13,406 nucleotides of DNA from Paenibacillaceae bacterium UBA6304 (lineage in GTDB: Bacteria; Bacillota; Bacilli; Paenibacillales; Paenibacillaceae): the NCBI GenBank assembly GCA_002439285.1, contig DJTQ01000452.1, positions 1 through 13,406 on the forward strand, written 5' to 3'. A program made the position numbers and the translations under genes. Shown here piece by piece: positions 5,211 through 13,406 of this stretch. The number at the start of each line of letters is the position of its first letter. Positions within the stretch are counted from its first letter, which is position 1. Under the pieces are notes generated by a model, which worked only from the letters and a program-made list of their open reading frames with translations, was not told where the DNA came from and did no database searches.

Positions 5211-7607
5211 ATGATTAAACCGATTCGTAAAGCGGCGGTTATCGGCTCCGGGATCATGGGCTCGGGAATAGCTGCCGTGCTCGCCAACGCGGGCATTCCC
5301 TGCCTGTTGCTCGACATCGTGCCGACAAAGTTGACCGATGCGGAAGCCGCTAAAGGATATACGCTGGGGCACTCGGCCGTGCGAAACCGGCTGGCGGTTA
5401 ATGCGATTCAAGGTATGGCGAAAAGCAAGCCTGCCCCCCTTTACGACAACGACTTTGTTCAGCGTATTACCCCCGGGAATCTGGAGGATCATTTACCGCA
5501 GCTCCGGGATGTTGATTGGGTCATCGAGGTGGTCGTAGAAAATTTGGAGGTAAAAAAAGAACTCCTGGCTAAAGTCGAGCAACACTGGACGCCAGGGACG
5601 ATTGTCAGCACCAACACCTCCGGAATCTCCGTTAATGCTATGGCAGAGGGTAGGTCGCTGGAGTTCCGTCATCATTTTCTCGGCACTCATTTCTTCAATC
5701 CTCCCCGTTATATGAAGCTGCTGGAGATCATTCCGGGGGAAATGACGGATCCCGCGCTAGTGGCGGCTTTAAGCGGGTTTTGTGAGCGTACGCTGGGCAA
5801 AACCGTCGTTCTGGCAAAAGATACACCAAATTTCATCGCCAACCGGATTGGCACATACGGCCTGCTTGTCACCCTTAACGAGATGATTCGCAAAGGATAT
5901 ACGGTGGAGGAAGTGGACGCGGTCACCGGACCGGCAATGGGACGGCCGAAGAGTGCAACGTTCCGTACGCTGGATCTTGTCGGACTCGATACCTTTATTC
6001 ACGTGGCGGACAATGTGTATTCGAACGTTTTGAATGGAGAGGAGAAGACCGTGTTTGCGTCGCCCGAGGTGTTGAAGCAAATGGTGGCACAGAGCAGATT
6101 GGGCGAAAAATCCGGCCAAGGCTTTTACAAAAAGGTCAAGGGACCGGAAGGCAGTCAAATCTTGGTTCTTGATTTGCCAAGTATGGAATATCGGCCGCAG
6201 GTGAAGCCGGCTTCCGGTTCGCTGGAGGCCGCCAAGCTGGCGAAGGGCGCGAAGGCCAAGACGGTTGCACTCCTGACCGGCGGCGACCGATACGCGGATT
6301 TGGCCTGGCACGTATTGAAACAGGTGCTCGTGTATGCCGCCGAAAAGCTGGGTGAAATCGCCGATACCGTGCGGGAAATCGACGAAGCGATGAAATGGGG
6401 CTTCAACTGGGAACTCGGCCCGTTTGAAACCTGGGATGCGATTGGATTGGAGAGGTCCGTATCCAAGATGGAAGCCGAGGGGATGGCGGTTCCGGCTTGG
6501 GTGAAAGACTGGATCGCGGACGGAAACACCTCTTTTTATCGGAAGGAGGACGGCAAACTGTTCCATATCTCTGAAGGACGTTATAAGCAGGTGGAGCAGC
6601 CGCCGGAGGTCATCTCGCTCAAGGAGCTGAAAGCACAAAACAAGGTGGTGAAAGGAAACAGCGGAGCAAGCCTGATCGATCTCGGGGACGGCGTGGCTTG
6701 TCTGGAATTTCATTCGCCGAACAATGCGATCGGCGGGGATATTTTGGCGATGATCTCACAGAGTGTCGAGGAGGTCCGCAGTAATTTTAACGGTCTGGTC
6801 ATTGCTAACCAGGGGAAGAACTTCTGCGTCGGGGCCAATCTGATGCTGCTGTTGATGGAAGCCCAGGACGAGGAATGGGATGAAGTGGATGATATTATCC
6901 GCTTGTTCCAGAACACGATGTACCGGCTGAAACGCTTCGAGAAACCGGTGGTAGCCGCGCCGCACCGGATGACCTTGGGCGGCGGCGTGGAAGCCTGCAT
7001 GCCGGCCGATCAGGTAATCGCGGCAGCGGAAACCTATTATGGGCTGGTGGAAGTAGGTGTAGGCCTCATCCCTGCGGGGGGCGGCTGCAAGGAACTCGCC
7101 CTGCGGGCCAGCCTGCAGGCCGGGTTGCCTGAAGCGGACCTGCAGCCTTATATCAACCGGATCTTTGAAACGGTCGGAACGGCCAAAGTATCGACTAGTG
7201 GACACGATGCGAAGAAGCTGGGCTACTTAAGAGCGTCGGACCGGGTTGTGCTCAATCCTGACCATACGATCTACGAGGCGAAGCAAGCGGTTCTCCGCAT
7301 GACCGCATCGGGGTATGAGCCGATTCCCGAAACGAAGCTGCGCGTGGTCGGTACGGAAGGCAAAGCGGTGCTGCGACTAGGTGCGCTGGGCATGAAGGAG
7401 AGCGGATATATCAGCGATCATGACCTGCTGATTGCCAACAAGCTGGCCCATGTGCTTGCGGGAGGGGATGTTCCACCGGGTACTCTGGTGACGGAGCAGC
7501 ACATGCTTGATTTGGAGCGGGAAGCGTTTCTGAGCCTGTGCGGCGAGCCGAAAACGAGACAACGGATGCAGCATATGCTCACCAAGGGCAAACCGCTGCG
7601 GAATTAG
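5211..7607 (+). CDS. fadN: 3-hydroxyacyl-CoA dehydrogenase/enoyl-CoA hydratase FadN
   Basis: This 798-residue bifunctional beta-oxidation enzyme hydrates trans-2-enoyl-CoA and oxidises the 3-hydroxyacyl-CoA with NAD. The domain order is dehydrogenase first and hydratase last, the reverse of E. coli FadB but as in B. subtilis FadN (about 790 residues). The Rossmann motif GSGIMG is at residues 12-17. The dehydrogenase catalytic dyad is His160 in GTHFFNP and Glu172 in LLEII. In the crotonase domain (about 490-690) the two catalytic glutamates are Glu594 (LGGGVEA) and Glu614 (GLVEVGVGLIPAGGG). Their 20-residue spacing equals E144/E164 of rat hydratase, so hydratase activity is expected. GGAGGG at 5197-5202 precedes the ATG by 8 nt. 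fadA follows after 24 bp and is surely co-transcribed. Confidence 0.96.
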   Translation: MIKPIRKAAVIGSGIMGSGIAAVLANAGIPCLLLDIVPTKLTDAEAAKGYTLGHSAVRNRLAVNAIQGMAKSKPAPLYDNDFVQRITPGNLEDHLPQLRDVDWVIEVVVENLEVKKELLAKVEQHWTPGTIVSTNTSGISVNAMAEGRSLEFRHHFLGTHFFNPPRYMKLLEIIPGEMTDPALVAALSGFCERTLGKTVVLAKDTPNFIANRIGTYGLLVTLNEMIRKGYTVEEVDAVTGPAMGRPKSATFRTLDLVGLDTFIHVADNVYSNVLNGEEKTVFASPEVLKQMVAQSRLGEKSGQGFYKKVKGPEGSQILVLDLPSMEYRPQVKPASGSLEAAKLAKGAKAKTVALLTGGDRYADLAWHVLKQVLVYAAEKLGEIADTVREIDEAMKWGFNWELGPFETWDAIGLERSVSKMEAEGMAVPAWVKDWIADGNTSFYRKEDGKLFHISEGRYKQVEQPPEVISLKELKAQNKVVKGNSGASLIDLGDGVACLEFHSPNNAIGGDILAMISQSVEEVRSNFNGLVIANQGKNFCVGANLMLLLMEAQDEEWDEVDDIIRLFQNTMYRLKRFEKPVVAAPHRMTLGGGVEACMPADQVIAAAETYYGLVEVGVGLIPAGGGCKELALRASLQAGLPEADLQPYINRIFETVGTAKVSTSGHDAKKLGYLRASDRVVLNPDHTIYEAKQAVLRMTASGYEPIPETKLRVVGTEGKAVLRLGALGMKESGYISDHDLLIANKLAHVLAGGDVPPGTLVTEQHMLDLEREAFLSLCGEPKTRQRMQHMLTKGKPLRN

Positions 7608-7631
7608 GAATAGATGAGGGAGAGTGAGTTT

Positions 7632-8813
7632 ATGAAGGAAGCTGTAATTGTGTCCATGGCGCGGACGGCGGTGGGCAAGGCAAAACGGGGAAGTCTGGCT
7701 CAAACCCGTGCGGACGATCTCGGCAAAGCGGTGTTGGAGGCCGTTGTTGAACGGGCACCTGGACTAAACAAGGAGGATGTGGAGGATATCATCATCGGTT
7801 GCGCGATGCCGGAGGGAGAGCAGGGACTGAACTTCGCCCGCATCATGTCGCTGTATGCCGGGTTTCCGGTGACGGTTCCCGCCATTACGATTAACCGTTT
7901 TTGCTCCTCCGGCCTTCAAGCGATATCTTTTGCGGCCGAAAGGATCATGCTCGGCCATGCGGACGTAGTCATCGCGGGAGGCGTCGAAAGCATGAGCCAT
8001 GTGCCGATGACCGGATTCAAGGTGTCCCCCAATCCGAAGATCGTCGATGAGATACCGGAAGTTTATATGGCCATGGGACATACGGCTGAGCGGGTGGCGG
8101 AGAAGTTCGGCATCTCCCGTGAAGACCAGGATGGATTTGCGTTCCGGTCGCATCAAAAGGCGGTGAAAGCGATAGCCGAGGAGAAATTCAAAGATGAGAT
8201 CGTTCCGATTCAGGCGGAGCTCTCGCAATTCGGAGAGGACGGGAAGCTTAAGCGGAGCACAATCCTCTTCGATACCGACGAGGGCGTCCGCGCGGATACG
8301 ACGCCGGAAGCTTTGGCGAAGCTGAAGCCCGGATTTAAAGCCGGTGGCACGGTAACGGCGGGAAATACATCGCAGATGAGCGACGGTGCGGCTGCGATAG
8401 CCCTCATGAGCCGGGAGCGTGCCGACCAGCTCGGCTTGAAGCCGCTAGCGACGTTTCGCGCCTTCGCTGTAGCAGGCGTGGAGCCGGAGCTGATGGGCGT
8501 CGGCCCGGTGAAGGCGATTCCGAAGGCGCTCGAGATGGCAGGCATCAGCCTGGACGACGTCTCGCTCTTCGAAATTAACGAGGCCTTCGCCTCCCAATGT
8601 CTGCACATCATCTCCGAACTCGGCATCGACGAAGACAAAGTCAACGTCAACGGCGGTGCGATTGCCCTCGGCCACCCTCTCGGCTGCACCGGAACGAAAC
8701 TCACCGCCACGTTGATCAACGAGCTTCGTCGCCGTGGAGGCGGATATGGCGTGGTATCCATGTGCATCGGCGGAGGAATGGGCGCGGCCGGCGTGTTCGA
8801 GGTTCATGCTTAA
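7632..8813 (+). CDS. fadA: Acetyl-CoA C-acyltransferase (3-ketoacyl-CoA thiolase)
   Basis: FadA cleaves 3-ketoacyl-CoA with CoA to give acetyl-CoA and a shortened acyl-CoA. The 393-residue product has the full thiolase fold. Nucleophile Cys91 lies in [10 protein letters not shown], His348 in [14 protein letters not shown], and Cys378 in [12 protein letters not shown]; this spacing is that of biosynthetic and degradative thiolases. I chose the ATG at 7632 ([12 protein letters not shown]), with AGGGAGAG 7 nt upstream. An in-frame ATG at 7614 would add six residues but overlaps the ribosome binding site and does not fit the family N-terminus. The gene lies 24 bp after fadN, as in the B. subtilis fadNAE operon. 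A 376-bp repeat-filled gap separates it from fadE. Confidence 0.97.
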   Translation: MKEAVIVSMARTAVGKAKRGSLAQTRADDLGKAVLEAVVERAPGLNKEDVEDIIIGCAMPEGEQGLNFARIMSLYAGFPVTVPAITINRFCSSGLQAISFAAERIMLGHADVVIAGGVESMSHVPMTGFKVSPNPKIVDEIPEVYMAMGHTAERVAEKFGISREDQDGFAFRSHQKAVKAIAEEKFKDEIVPIQAELSQFGEDGKLKRSTILFDTDEGVRADTTPEALAKLKPGFKAGGTVTAGNTSQMSDGAAAIALMSRERADQLGLKPLATFRAFAVAGVEPELMGVGPVKAIPKALEMAGISLDDVSLFEINEAFASQCLHIISELGIDEDKVNVNGGAIALGHPLGCTGTKLTATLINELRRRGGGYGVVSMCIGGGMGAAGVFEVHA

Positions 8814-8818
8814 GGCAA

Positions 8819-8913
8819 GCATAGTGCACAACCCACAACGCATGATGCACAGAGCTTAGCGCTAAAAAGCGCTTAGAACTGTCGATGGCGAACCTCAGAG
8901 TATGGAACTGAGG
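8819..8913. other. Spacer with short repeats and two hairpins after fadA
   Basis: Just after the fadA stop are two direct copies of an 11-mer, GCATAGTGCAC (8819-8829) and GCATGATGCAC (8840-8850). A perfect hairpin AGCGCT-AAAA-AGCGCT follows at 8858-8873, then CCTCAG/CTGAGG with a 9-nt loop at 8893-8913. Neither stem is followed by a T-run, so they are not standard intrinsic terminators. They could protect or process the fadNA mRNA end. No gene is seen here. Confidence 0.4.
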
Positions 8914-8926
8914 CTGAGGCTGGGGC

Positions 8927-9109
8927 TAACGGACACAGACGCCTTTATTTTGGTCATTATGACTTACTTCCAAGTTTAATGGACACAGGAGCTCTTATTT
9001 TGCTGAAAATAGGGCGGTTGAGCGAGAAACTTCATAAATAAGGTTCTCGGTGTCCATTAGAAATTAAATTGGCCAAAATTGTGCCATATAGCGGTTGCTG
9101 TGTCCGTTA
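8927..9109. repeat. Nested palindromic repeat built on TAACGGACACAG units
   Basis: Four related units are arranged forward, forward, reverse, reverse. The outer pair is TAACGGACACAG at 8927-8938 and its perfect 12-bp inverse CTGTGTCCGTTA at 9098-9109. The inner pair, TAATGGACACAG at 8977 and its inverse ending at 9059 (TAATGGACACCG on the minus strand), shares TAATGGAC and CTTATTT and forms an 83-bp hairpin. Each unit continues into a CTTATTT-like stretch. It has no coding capacity. It occupies most of the fadA-fadE spacer and resembles a multicopy REP/MITE-type genomic repeat. A degenerate form is at 1742-1873. Confidence 0.7.
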
Positions 9110-9111
9110 CG

Positions 9112-9142
9112 TTACGGATCGAGCCATCCCTTACGGTTCGAG
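9112..9142 (+). repeat. Short direct repeat upstream of fadE
   Basis: TTACGGATCGAG (9112-9123) recurs as TTACGGTTCGAG (9131-9142), one mismatch in 12, with starts 19 bp apart. The pair lies between the nested palindrome and the fadE ribosome binding site, where a promoter or regulator site would be expected. No clear -10/-35 pair was found here. The repeat could be a binding site or debris from the neighbouring element. Confidence 0.35.
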
Positions 9143-9189
9143 TAACGGAATAGGACGGTCAAATTGAAAACCAAAGGAGAGGATTACAA

Positions 9190-10980
9190 GTGAGTCATGA
9201 GACGATAAGCAAAAGCAAATTACTGGGCGGCAGCTTTGTCATTGAGGATGTGGACTACCGGGGAATCGTGACGCCGGAGGATTTTACTGAGGAGCAGCGC
9301 ATGATTGCGGAAACGACGGAGCAGTTTGTGCAAGGCGAGATCACTTCCCGCGATGCGGAAGTGGAGAAGCTGGATTATGAGCTGACGGTGGACCTGCTGC
9401 GGAAAGCCGGCGAACTTGGGTTGTTGGGTGCCGATGTTCCTGAGGCTTACGGGGGCATGGGGCTGGATAAGGTGAGCACGACGCTGATCAATGAAAAGCT
9501 GACGAAAGCTTCTTCATTTGCCCTTTCCTTTGGCGCTCATGTCGGTATCGGGACGTTGCCGATCGTTTACTTCGGCACCGAAGAACAGAAACGTAAGTAT
9601 TTGCCGTTGCTGGCCACCGGCGACAAAATCGCCGCCTACTGCCTGACGGAACCGTCCTCCGGGTCGGACGCGCTCGGCGCCAAAACGACGGCGAAGCTGT
9701 CGGAGGATGGCACGCATTATGTGCTGAACGGTACGAAGCAGTTCATTACGAATGCGGGGTTTGCCGATATTTTTATCGTGTATGCCAAGGTTGACGGCAA
9801 GGAGTTCAGTACATTCATCGTGGAACGGGAAATGGAAGGGGTCAGCATCGGACCGGAAGAGAAGAAGATGGGCATCAAGGGTTCATCCACCTGTCCGTTG
9901 ATCCTTGAGGATGTTAAGGTGCCGGTAGAGAATCTGCTGTGGGAGGTAGGCAAAGGGCATTTGATCGCGTTCAATATCCTGAACATCGGGCGTTTCAAAT
10001 TGGCCGCCGGCTGTGTCGGTGCAGCGAAGGACGCCATCGAGCTCAGTTCCGCATATGCTAATGAACGGAAACAATTCGGCCGCCCAATTTCATCCTTTCC
10101 GCTCATCGGCAAGAAGTTGGCGGAGATGAATATCCGTACCTTTGTGCTGGAGAGCATGGTCTATCGGACCGCCGGGTTGTTTGATATTAGTCTGGCCGAA
10201 GTGGATCACGGCAGCGCGGATGTCGGCTATCAGTCAGCTAAGGCAATTGCGGAATACCAGTTGGAATGCTCCATCAATAAGGTATTCGGCTCGGAGGCTC
10301 TGGATTTCGTGGCCGATGAAGGCGTTCAAATCCACGGCGGTTACGGCTTCATTCAGGAATACCCGATCGAACGGATTTACCGCGATTCGCGGATTAACCG
10401 GATCTTTGAAGGGACGAATGAAATCAACCGGCTGCTTATCCCCGGAACGCTGGTGAAACGGGCGATGAAGGGCGAACTGCCGCTGATGCAAAAGGCGATG
10501 AAGCTTCAAGCGGAACTGATGCAGCCCATGCCGACGCCGGAATTTGAAGGGACGTTGGAGCAGGAGAGTCATCTCCTTACTATGGCGAAGAAGATCTTCT
10601 TGATGGTCGGAGCACAGGCAGTGCAAAAATACCAATTGAAGCTGGAGCAGGAACAGGAAATCCTCAGCCATCTGGCAGATGTGATGATTTCGATCTATGC
10701 GATGGAAAGCGCTCTCTCCCGGACGAAGAAATCCATAGATCGCTCCGGGGAAGACAAAGCCGGACTCGCCATGGCTATGACGACCGCTTTTATCCATGAA
10801 GAGTTCAGCCGGATCGAAGTATGGGCGAAAGAAGTGCTTGCGGCAATGGATACCGGCGATGTGCTCCGTACGCAGTTGTCAGTGCTTAAAAAACTGAGTA
10901 AGCGAACCGCCGCGAATACGCTGGAACTTAAGCGTCAAATTGCTGCCAGAGTCATTGAGGCGGAGAAATACGTGGTGTAA
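9190..10980 (+). CDS. fadE: Acyl-CoA dehydrogenase FadE
   Basis: This 596-residue flavoenzyme catalyses the first oxidation of beta-oxidation, making trans-2-enoyl-CoA and passing electrons to EtfAB. The length is that of the VLCAD-like class (B. subtilis FadE about 594), with a C-terminal extension (about 440-590) beyond the 380-residue core. Visible motifs are the N-terminal helical domain (TPEDFTEEQRMIAETTEQFV), the flavin/substrate loop YCLTEPSSGSD at 150-160, and VQIHGGYGFIQEYPIERIYR. FEGTNEINR follows, with the catalytic base Glu407. The start is GTG at 9190, with AAAGGAGAGG from 9173; no nearby in-frame ATG fits. lcfA begins 28 bp after the stop, so fadE and lcfA are one operon. No frameshift or missing residue is seen. 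Confidence 0.96.
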   Translation: MSHETISKSKLLGGSFVIEDVDYRGIVTPEDFTEEQRMIAETTEQFVQGEITSRDAEVEKLDYELTVDLLRKAGELGLLGADVPEAYGGMGLDKVSTTLINEKLTKASSFALSFGAHVGIGTLPIVYFGTEEQKRKYLPLLATGDKIAAYCLTEPSSGSDALGAKTTAKLSEDGTHYVLNGTKQFITNAGFADIFIVYAKVDGKEFSTFIVEREMEGVSIGPEEKKMGIKGSSTCPLILEDVKVPVENLLWEVGKGHLIAFNILNIGRFKLAAGCVGAAKDAIELSSAYANERKQFGRPISSFPLIGKKLAEMNIRTFVLESMVYRTAGLFDISLAEVDHGSADVGYQSAKAIAEYQLECSINKVFGSEALDFVADEGVQIHGGYGFIQEYPIERIYRDSRINRIFEGTNEINRLLIPGTLVKRAMKGELPLMQKAMKLQAELMQPMPTPEFEGTLEQESHLLTMAKKIFLMVGAQAVQKYQLKLEQEQEILSHLADVMISIYAMESALSRTKKSIDRSGEDKAGLAMAMTTAFIHEEFSRIEVWAKEVLAAMDTGDVLRTQLSVLKKLSKRTAANTLELKRQIAARVIEAEKYVV

Positions 10981-11008
10981 TGAATCAGATCGGATGGGAG
11001 GTAAGGCG

Positions 11009-12691
11009 ATGTTGCCCAACAAGCCATGGTTAAGACATTATCCTGTCGAAGTACCACCGACCTATGATTATCCGAAGCAAAATTTGGCCCAGTTTCTTAT
11101 TCAAACTGCAGAACGTTACCCTCAGGTGCAGGCACTTGATTTTTTGGGAAAAAAAATGACGTATGCCGAGCTGCTCGAGAAAAGCTATCGTTTTGCCAAC
11201 TTACTGCAGCGCCTGGGGATCAACAAAGGGGACCGGGTAGCGATTATGCTCCCGAATTGTCCGCAGGCGGTCATCGCCTACTACGGTACGCTTCTGATGG
11301 GCGGGATCGTCGTGATGACGAATCCGCTGTATATGCCCCGGGAGTTGGAACATCAACTCATGGACGCGGGAGCACGTCTGATCGTTACGCTCGATGCACT
11401 CGTGCAAAGAGTGCTGAAATCGATGGGCTCAAAGCCTATGGAATTTATCCTTGTGACCTCCATCCAAGAGGCACTGCCGTTTCCGAAAAATGTGCTGTAT
11501 CCGATTAAAGCCAAAAGAGACGGCATGACCGCACACGTGACCTACAACGAACAAGTAATGTCTTTCAGGGAATTACTGAAGCAATCTCCGGCTGACCCGG
11601 TCCATATACCGGTGAACGCGGACGAAGACCTTGCACTGCTGCAATATACCGGAGGGACAACCGGGTTTGCGAAAGGGGTCATGCTGACTCATACCAATCT
11701 GGTTGCCAATACTTTGCAAACCAAGCTGTGGTTCTACAGGTCAAAAGAAGGCAAGGAACGGTATATGGCGGCGCTACCTTTTTTTCATGTATTCGGTTTG
11801 ACCGTACTGCTGAATCAGGCGGTAGCGCTCGGAGGAACGCTGATTCTCGTCCCCCGGTTCGAGATTAACCAGGTGCTGCAGACGATCCATAAGAAGAGAC
11901 CGACGGTCTTTCCCGGGGCGCCGACCATGTATGTGGCGATTATCAATCATCAGGCGATCGGAAGCTATGATTTATCTTCGGTTAATGTGTGCATCAGCGG
12001 GGCGGCTTCGCTGCCCCTAGAGGTACAGACTCGATTCGAGAATCTCACCGGAGGCAAGCTGATCGAAGGTTACGGATTAACCGAGGCGTCCCCGGTGACA
12101 CATGCCAACAATATTTGGGAGAAACGAAAGACCGGATCGATCGGCATTCCGTTCCCCGATACCGAGGCCAAGATCGTGCAACCCGACACGCTGGAGGAAG
12201 TTCCGCTCGGTGAAATCGGGGAGCTTGCGGTCAAGGGACCGCAGGTGATGAAAGGATACTGGAATCAACCCGAGGAGACCTATAAATGCCTCAAGGAAGG
12301 TTGGCTGTTGACAGGAGACTTGGGAAGAATGGACGAAGACGGGTACTTTTATATTTTGGATCGCAGAAAAGATCTCATTATCGCCGGCGGTTATAACATT
12401 TATCCCCGCGAAGTGGAGGAGGTGCTCTTCGAGCATCCCGATGTGGAGGAAGCGATCGTCGCCGGGATCTTTGATCCTTATCGGGGAGAGACGGTGAAGG
12501 CTTATATTGTGCCGAGGGTCGGATCAGCTCCGGACGTCAATGAGTTGAAACGATGGTGCAAAGAGAAGCTTGCCGCCTACAAGGTCCCCAAGGTTTACGA
12601 ATTCCGGGACAGTCTCCCCAAGACGCTCGCTGGCAAAGTGTTGCGCCGGAAGCTGATTGAGGAAGAGCAGGAAAAGATTAAGGATGCATAA
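11009..12691 (+). CDS. lcfA: Long-chain fatty acid-CoA ligase LcfA
   Basis: LcfA activates free fatty acids to acyl-CoA using ATP, at the entry of beta-oxidation. The 560-residue product has the length of B. subtilis LcfA and matches it throughout, as remembered. ANL-superfamily motifs in order: the P-loop QYTGGTTGFAKGVMLTH; PFFHVFGLT; GYGLTEASPVTH (A5); TGDLGRMDEDGYFYILDRRK (A7/A8); GGYNIYPREVEE; and LPKTLAGKVLRRKL, with catalytic Lys543. The start is ATG 11009, with GGGAGG at 10996-11001. The open frame extends upstream to 10940, overlapping fadE, but that extension has no family support. In B. subtilis lcfA heads the fadR operon; here it sits at the end of the fadE unit on the opposite strand. 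Confidence 0.96.
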   Translation: MLPNKPWLRHYPVEVPPTYDYPKQNLAQFLIQTAERYPQVQALDFLGKKMTYAELLEKSYRFANLLQRLGINKGDRVAIMLPNCPQAVIAYYGTLLMGGIVVMTNPLYMPRELEHQLMDAGARLIVTLDALVQRVLKSMGSKPMEFILVTSIQEALPFPKNVLYPIKAKRDGMTAHVTYNEQVMSFRELLKQSPADPVHIPVNADEDLALLQYTGGTTGFAKGVMLTHTNLVANTLQTKLWFYRSKEGKERYMAALPFFHVFGLTVLLNQAVALGGTLILVPRFEINQVLQTIHKKRPTVFPGAPTMYVAIINHQAIGSYDLSSVNVCISGAASLPLEVQTRFENLTGGKLIEGYGLTEASPVTHANNIWEKRKTGSIGIPFPDTEAKIVQPDTLEEVPLGEIGELAVKGPQVMKGYWNQPEETYKCLKEGWLLTGDLGRMDEDGYFYILDRRKDLIIAGGYNIYPREVEEVLFEHPDVEEAIVAGIFDPYRGETVKAYIVPRVGSAPDVNELKRWCKEKLAAYKVPKVYEFRDSLPKTLAGKVLRRKLIEEEQEKIKDA

Positions 12692-12771
12692 TTCGTAATT
12701 CGGCCTTATTCAAAGTTGGGAACAAACATACTGAGAAGACGCAGACAAGCGGAAAGGAGGCTTATTTTAAT

Positions 12772-13188
12772 ATGGGAGCGGATTCAATTGAGCTGCATCC
12801 GAAGTGGGAACAGTGGAATGAGGCGGCGAAAGGAACCTTCTGGGATGAACTTGGTTGCACGATCGATACCGTAAACGAACGTCAGGTCATCGTCTCGCTT
12901 GAGATTCAGCCTCGCCATCTCAACTTGATTGGAATCATGCACGGCGGGGTGTATGCTACGATGATCGATTCCGCCATGGGGCTCTTGGCTATGATCGTTA
13001 AGCCGGATGCAAACGTAGTGACGACCAACTTGAATATTAATTATGTAGCCAAAGCGGAGAAGGGGATTATAACCGTAATAGCGGAGCTTATTCATGTATC
13101 ACGAAAGTCGATTACAGCACAAGCAACGGCACGCATGGATCAAGGAGAACTTTGCGCTTTCGGTACAGGTACTTTCAGGGTGATATAA
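12772..13188 (+). CDS. PaaI-type hotdog-fold acyl-CoA thioesterase
   Basis: This 138-residue single-domain hotdog protein shows the PaaI/4HBT pattern GIMHGGVYATMIDSAMG, with His57-Gly-Gly on the central helix and Asp66 as the likely catalytic acid. A second conserved part is VVTTNLNINYVAKAEKG. Such enzymes hydrolyse acyl- or aryl-CoA thioesters and are usually tetramers. As the last gene after lcfA, it plausibly frees CoA or removes dead-end acyl-CoA during fatty-acid use. The substrate cannot be read from sequence. AAAGGAGG precedes the ATG by 11 nt, rather far. The gap to lcfA is 80 bp without a terminator, and a strong terminator follows, so it ends the operon. Confidence 0.85.
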   Translation: MGADSIELHPKWEQWNEAAKGTFWDELGCTIDTVNERQVIVSLEIQPRHLNLIGIMHGGVYATMIDSAMGLLAMIVKPDANVVTTNLNINYVAKAEKGIITVIAELIHVSRKSITAQATARMDQGELCAFGTGTFRVI

Positions 13189-13233
13189 ATTTAAGAAATA
13201 GCTCTCTTTTATGAAAATGACAGTTTTTTTGAA

Positions 13234-13269
13234 AAAGAGCCGGCCAGAGATGGTTGGCTCTTTCTTTTT
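13234..13269 (+). terminator. Intrinsic terminator ending the fad operon
   Basis: The arms AAAGAGCC (13234-13241) and GGCTCTTT (13256-13263) pair perfectly. They extend inward through a G-T wobble and GCCA/TGGT to a GAGA tetraloop of GNRA type, giving about 13 bp, followed by CTTTTT. It starts 45 bp after the thioesterase stop. The upstream A-run may let it work partly in both directions. Confidence 0.93.
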
Positions 13270-13352
13270 GCCGGCTTGCTGCCGTCTTTCTAGTAACCAT
13301 TAACTTTATGCATTCACCGCCCAGATCGATAGGAGTGACTGTTGGGAGCAAC

Positions 13353-13375
13353 TTAGCTGTAATACCTACAGTTAA
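13353..13375. repeat. Short inverted repeat TTAGCTGTA / TACAGTTAA
   Basis: Two 9-bp arms with one mismatch flank a 5-bp centre (ATACC). The site lies downstream of the operon terminator in otherwise featureless DNA. It could be a fragment of another Paenibacillus-type intergenic repeat, or a regulator site for a gene beyond the window. No gene is visible from 13189 to 13406. Confidence 0.35.
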
Positions 13376-13384
13376 TTACCGTGA

Positions 13385-13401
13385 ATCCAGTCGTTCTGGA
13401 T
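13385..13401. other. Small perfect hairpin at window edge
   Basis: ATCCAG (13385-13390) and CTGGAT (13396-13401) are perfect arms around the loop TCGTT. No T-run is visible before the window ends, so its role cannot be judged. It may be the end of the same repeat-rich patch as the inverted repeat at 13353. Confidence 0.25.
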
Positions 13402-13406
13402 ACTTA

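Noticed and set aside
5769..6713. Minus-strand open frame of 314 codons
   Set aside because: It is antisense to fadN, with low-complexity His/Arg/Leu-rich composition typical of shadow frames.
8858..8873. AGCGCT-AAAA-AGCGCT hairpin as a terminator of fadNA
   Set aside because: The stem is only 6 bp and no T-run follows, so it does not qualify as an intrinsic terminator.
1742..9109. CRISPR array
   Set aside because: The repeats are few, imperfect, in mixed orientation and palindromic, without regular spacers or cas genes.
10940..11008. N-terminal extension of lcfA overlapping fadE
   Set aside because: The upstream codons are in frame but coincide with fadE coding sequence. A proper ribosome binding site and the family N-terminus point to the ATG at 11009.

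Overview
The window is chromosomal DNA from a low- to mid-GC Gram-positive bacterium of the class Bacilli, most likely a Paenibacillus or close Paenibacillaceae relative. Every recognisable gene has its closest remembered counterpart in the Bacillus fatty-acid (fad) regulon. Ribosome binding sites are strong AGGAGG types, and a FadR operator of Bacillus type is present. The intergenic spaces carry palindromic repeats of a kind I associate with Paenibacillus genomes (recollection, not searched).

Layout. The left part reads on the minus strand: fadR (TetR-family acyl-CoA-sensing repressor), then etfB, then etfA, which runs off the left edge. A divergent control region at about 2540-2800 holds the fadR promoter, a FadR operator, a cre-like site and a promoter for the plus-strand genes. 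On the plus strand follow fadF (membrane FeS/CCG oxidoreductase), fadN (3-hydroxyacyl-CoA dehydrogenase/enoyl-CoA hydratase), fadA (thiolase), fadE (acyl-CoA dehydrogenase), lcfA (long-chain acyl-CoA ligase) and a small hotdog-fold thioesterase. A strong intrinsic terminator follows the thioesterase at 13234-13269.

How the genes work together. LcfA activates a fatty acid to acyl-CoA, FadE makes the enoyl-CoA, and FadN hydrates and oxidises it. FadA then releases acetyl-CoA. FadE passes electrons to the EtfAB flavoprotein, and FadF probably carries them from EtfAB into the membrane quinone pool. The thioesterase may relieve CoA sequestration, and FadR senses long-chain acyl-CoA and shuts off the locus. 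This is a compact, essentially complete beta-oxidation pathway with its electron-transfer chain, not an unknown system.

The less expected content lies between the genes. Two copies of one MITE-like palindromic element, in inverted orientation, bracket fadF. The upstream copy is an 81-bp internally deleted version of the 233-bp downstream copy, and its end supplies the -10 box of the probable fadF promoter. A second repeat family, built on a GGACACAG-type unit, forms a nested palindrome between fadA and fadE. A degenerate relative lies between fadR and etfB. The first CCG domain of FadF has lost most of the cysteines expected of a CCG module.
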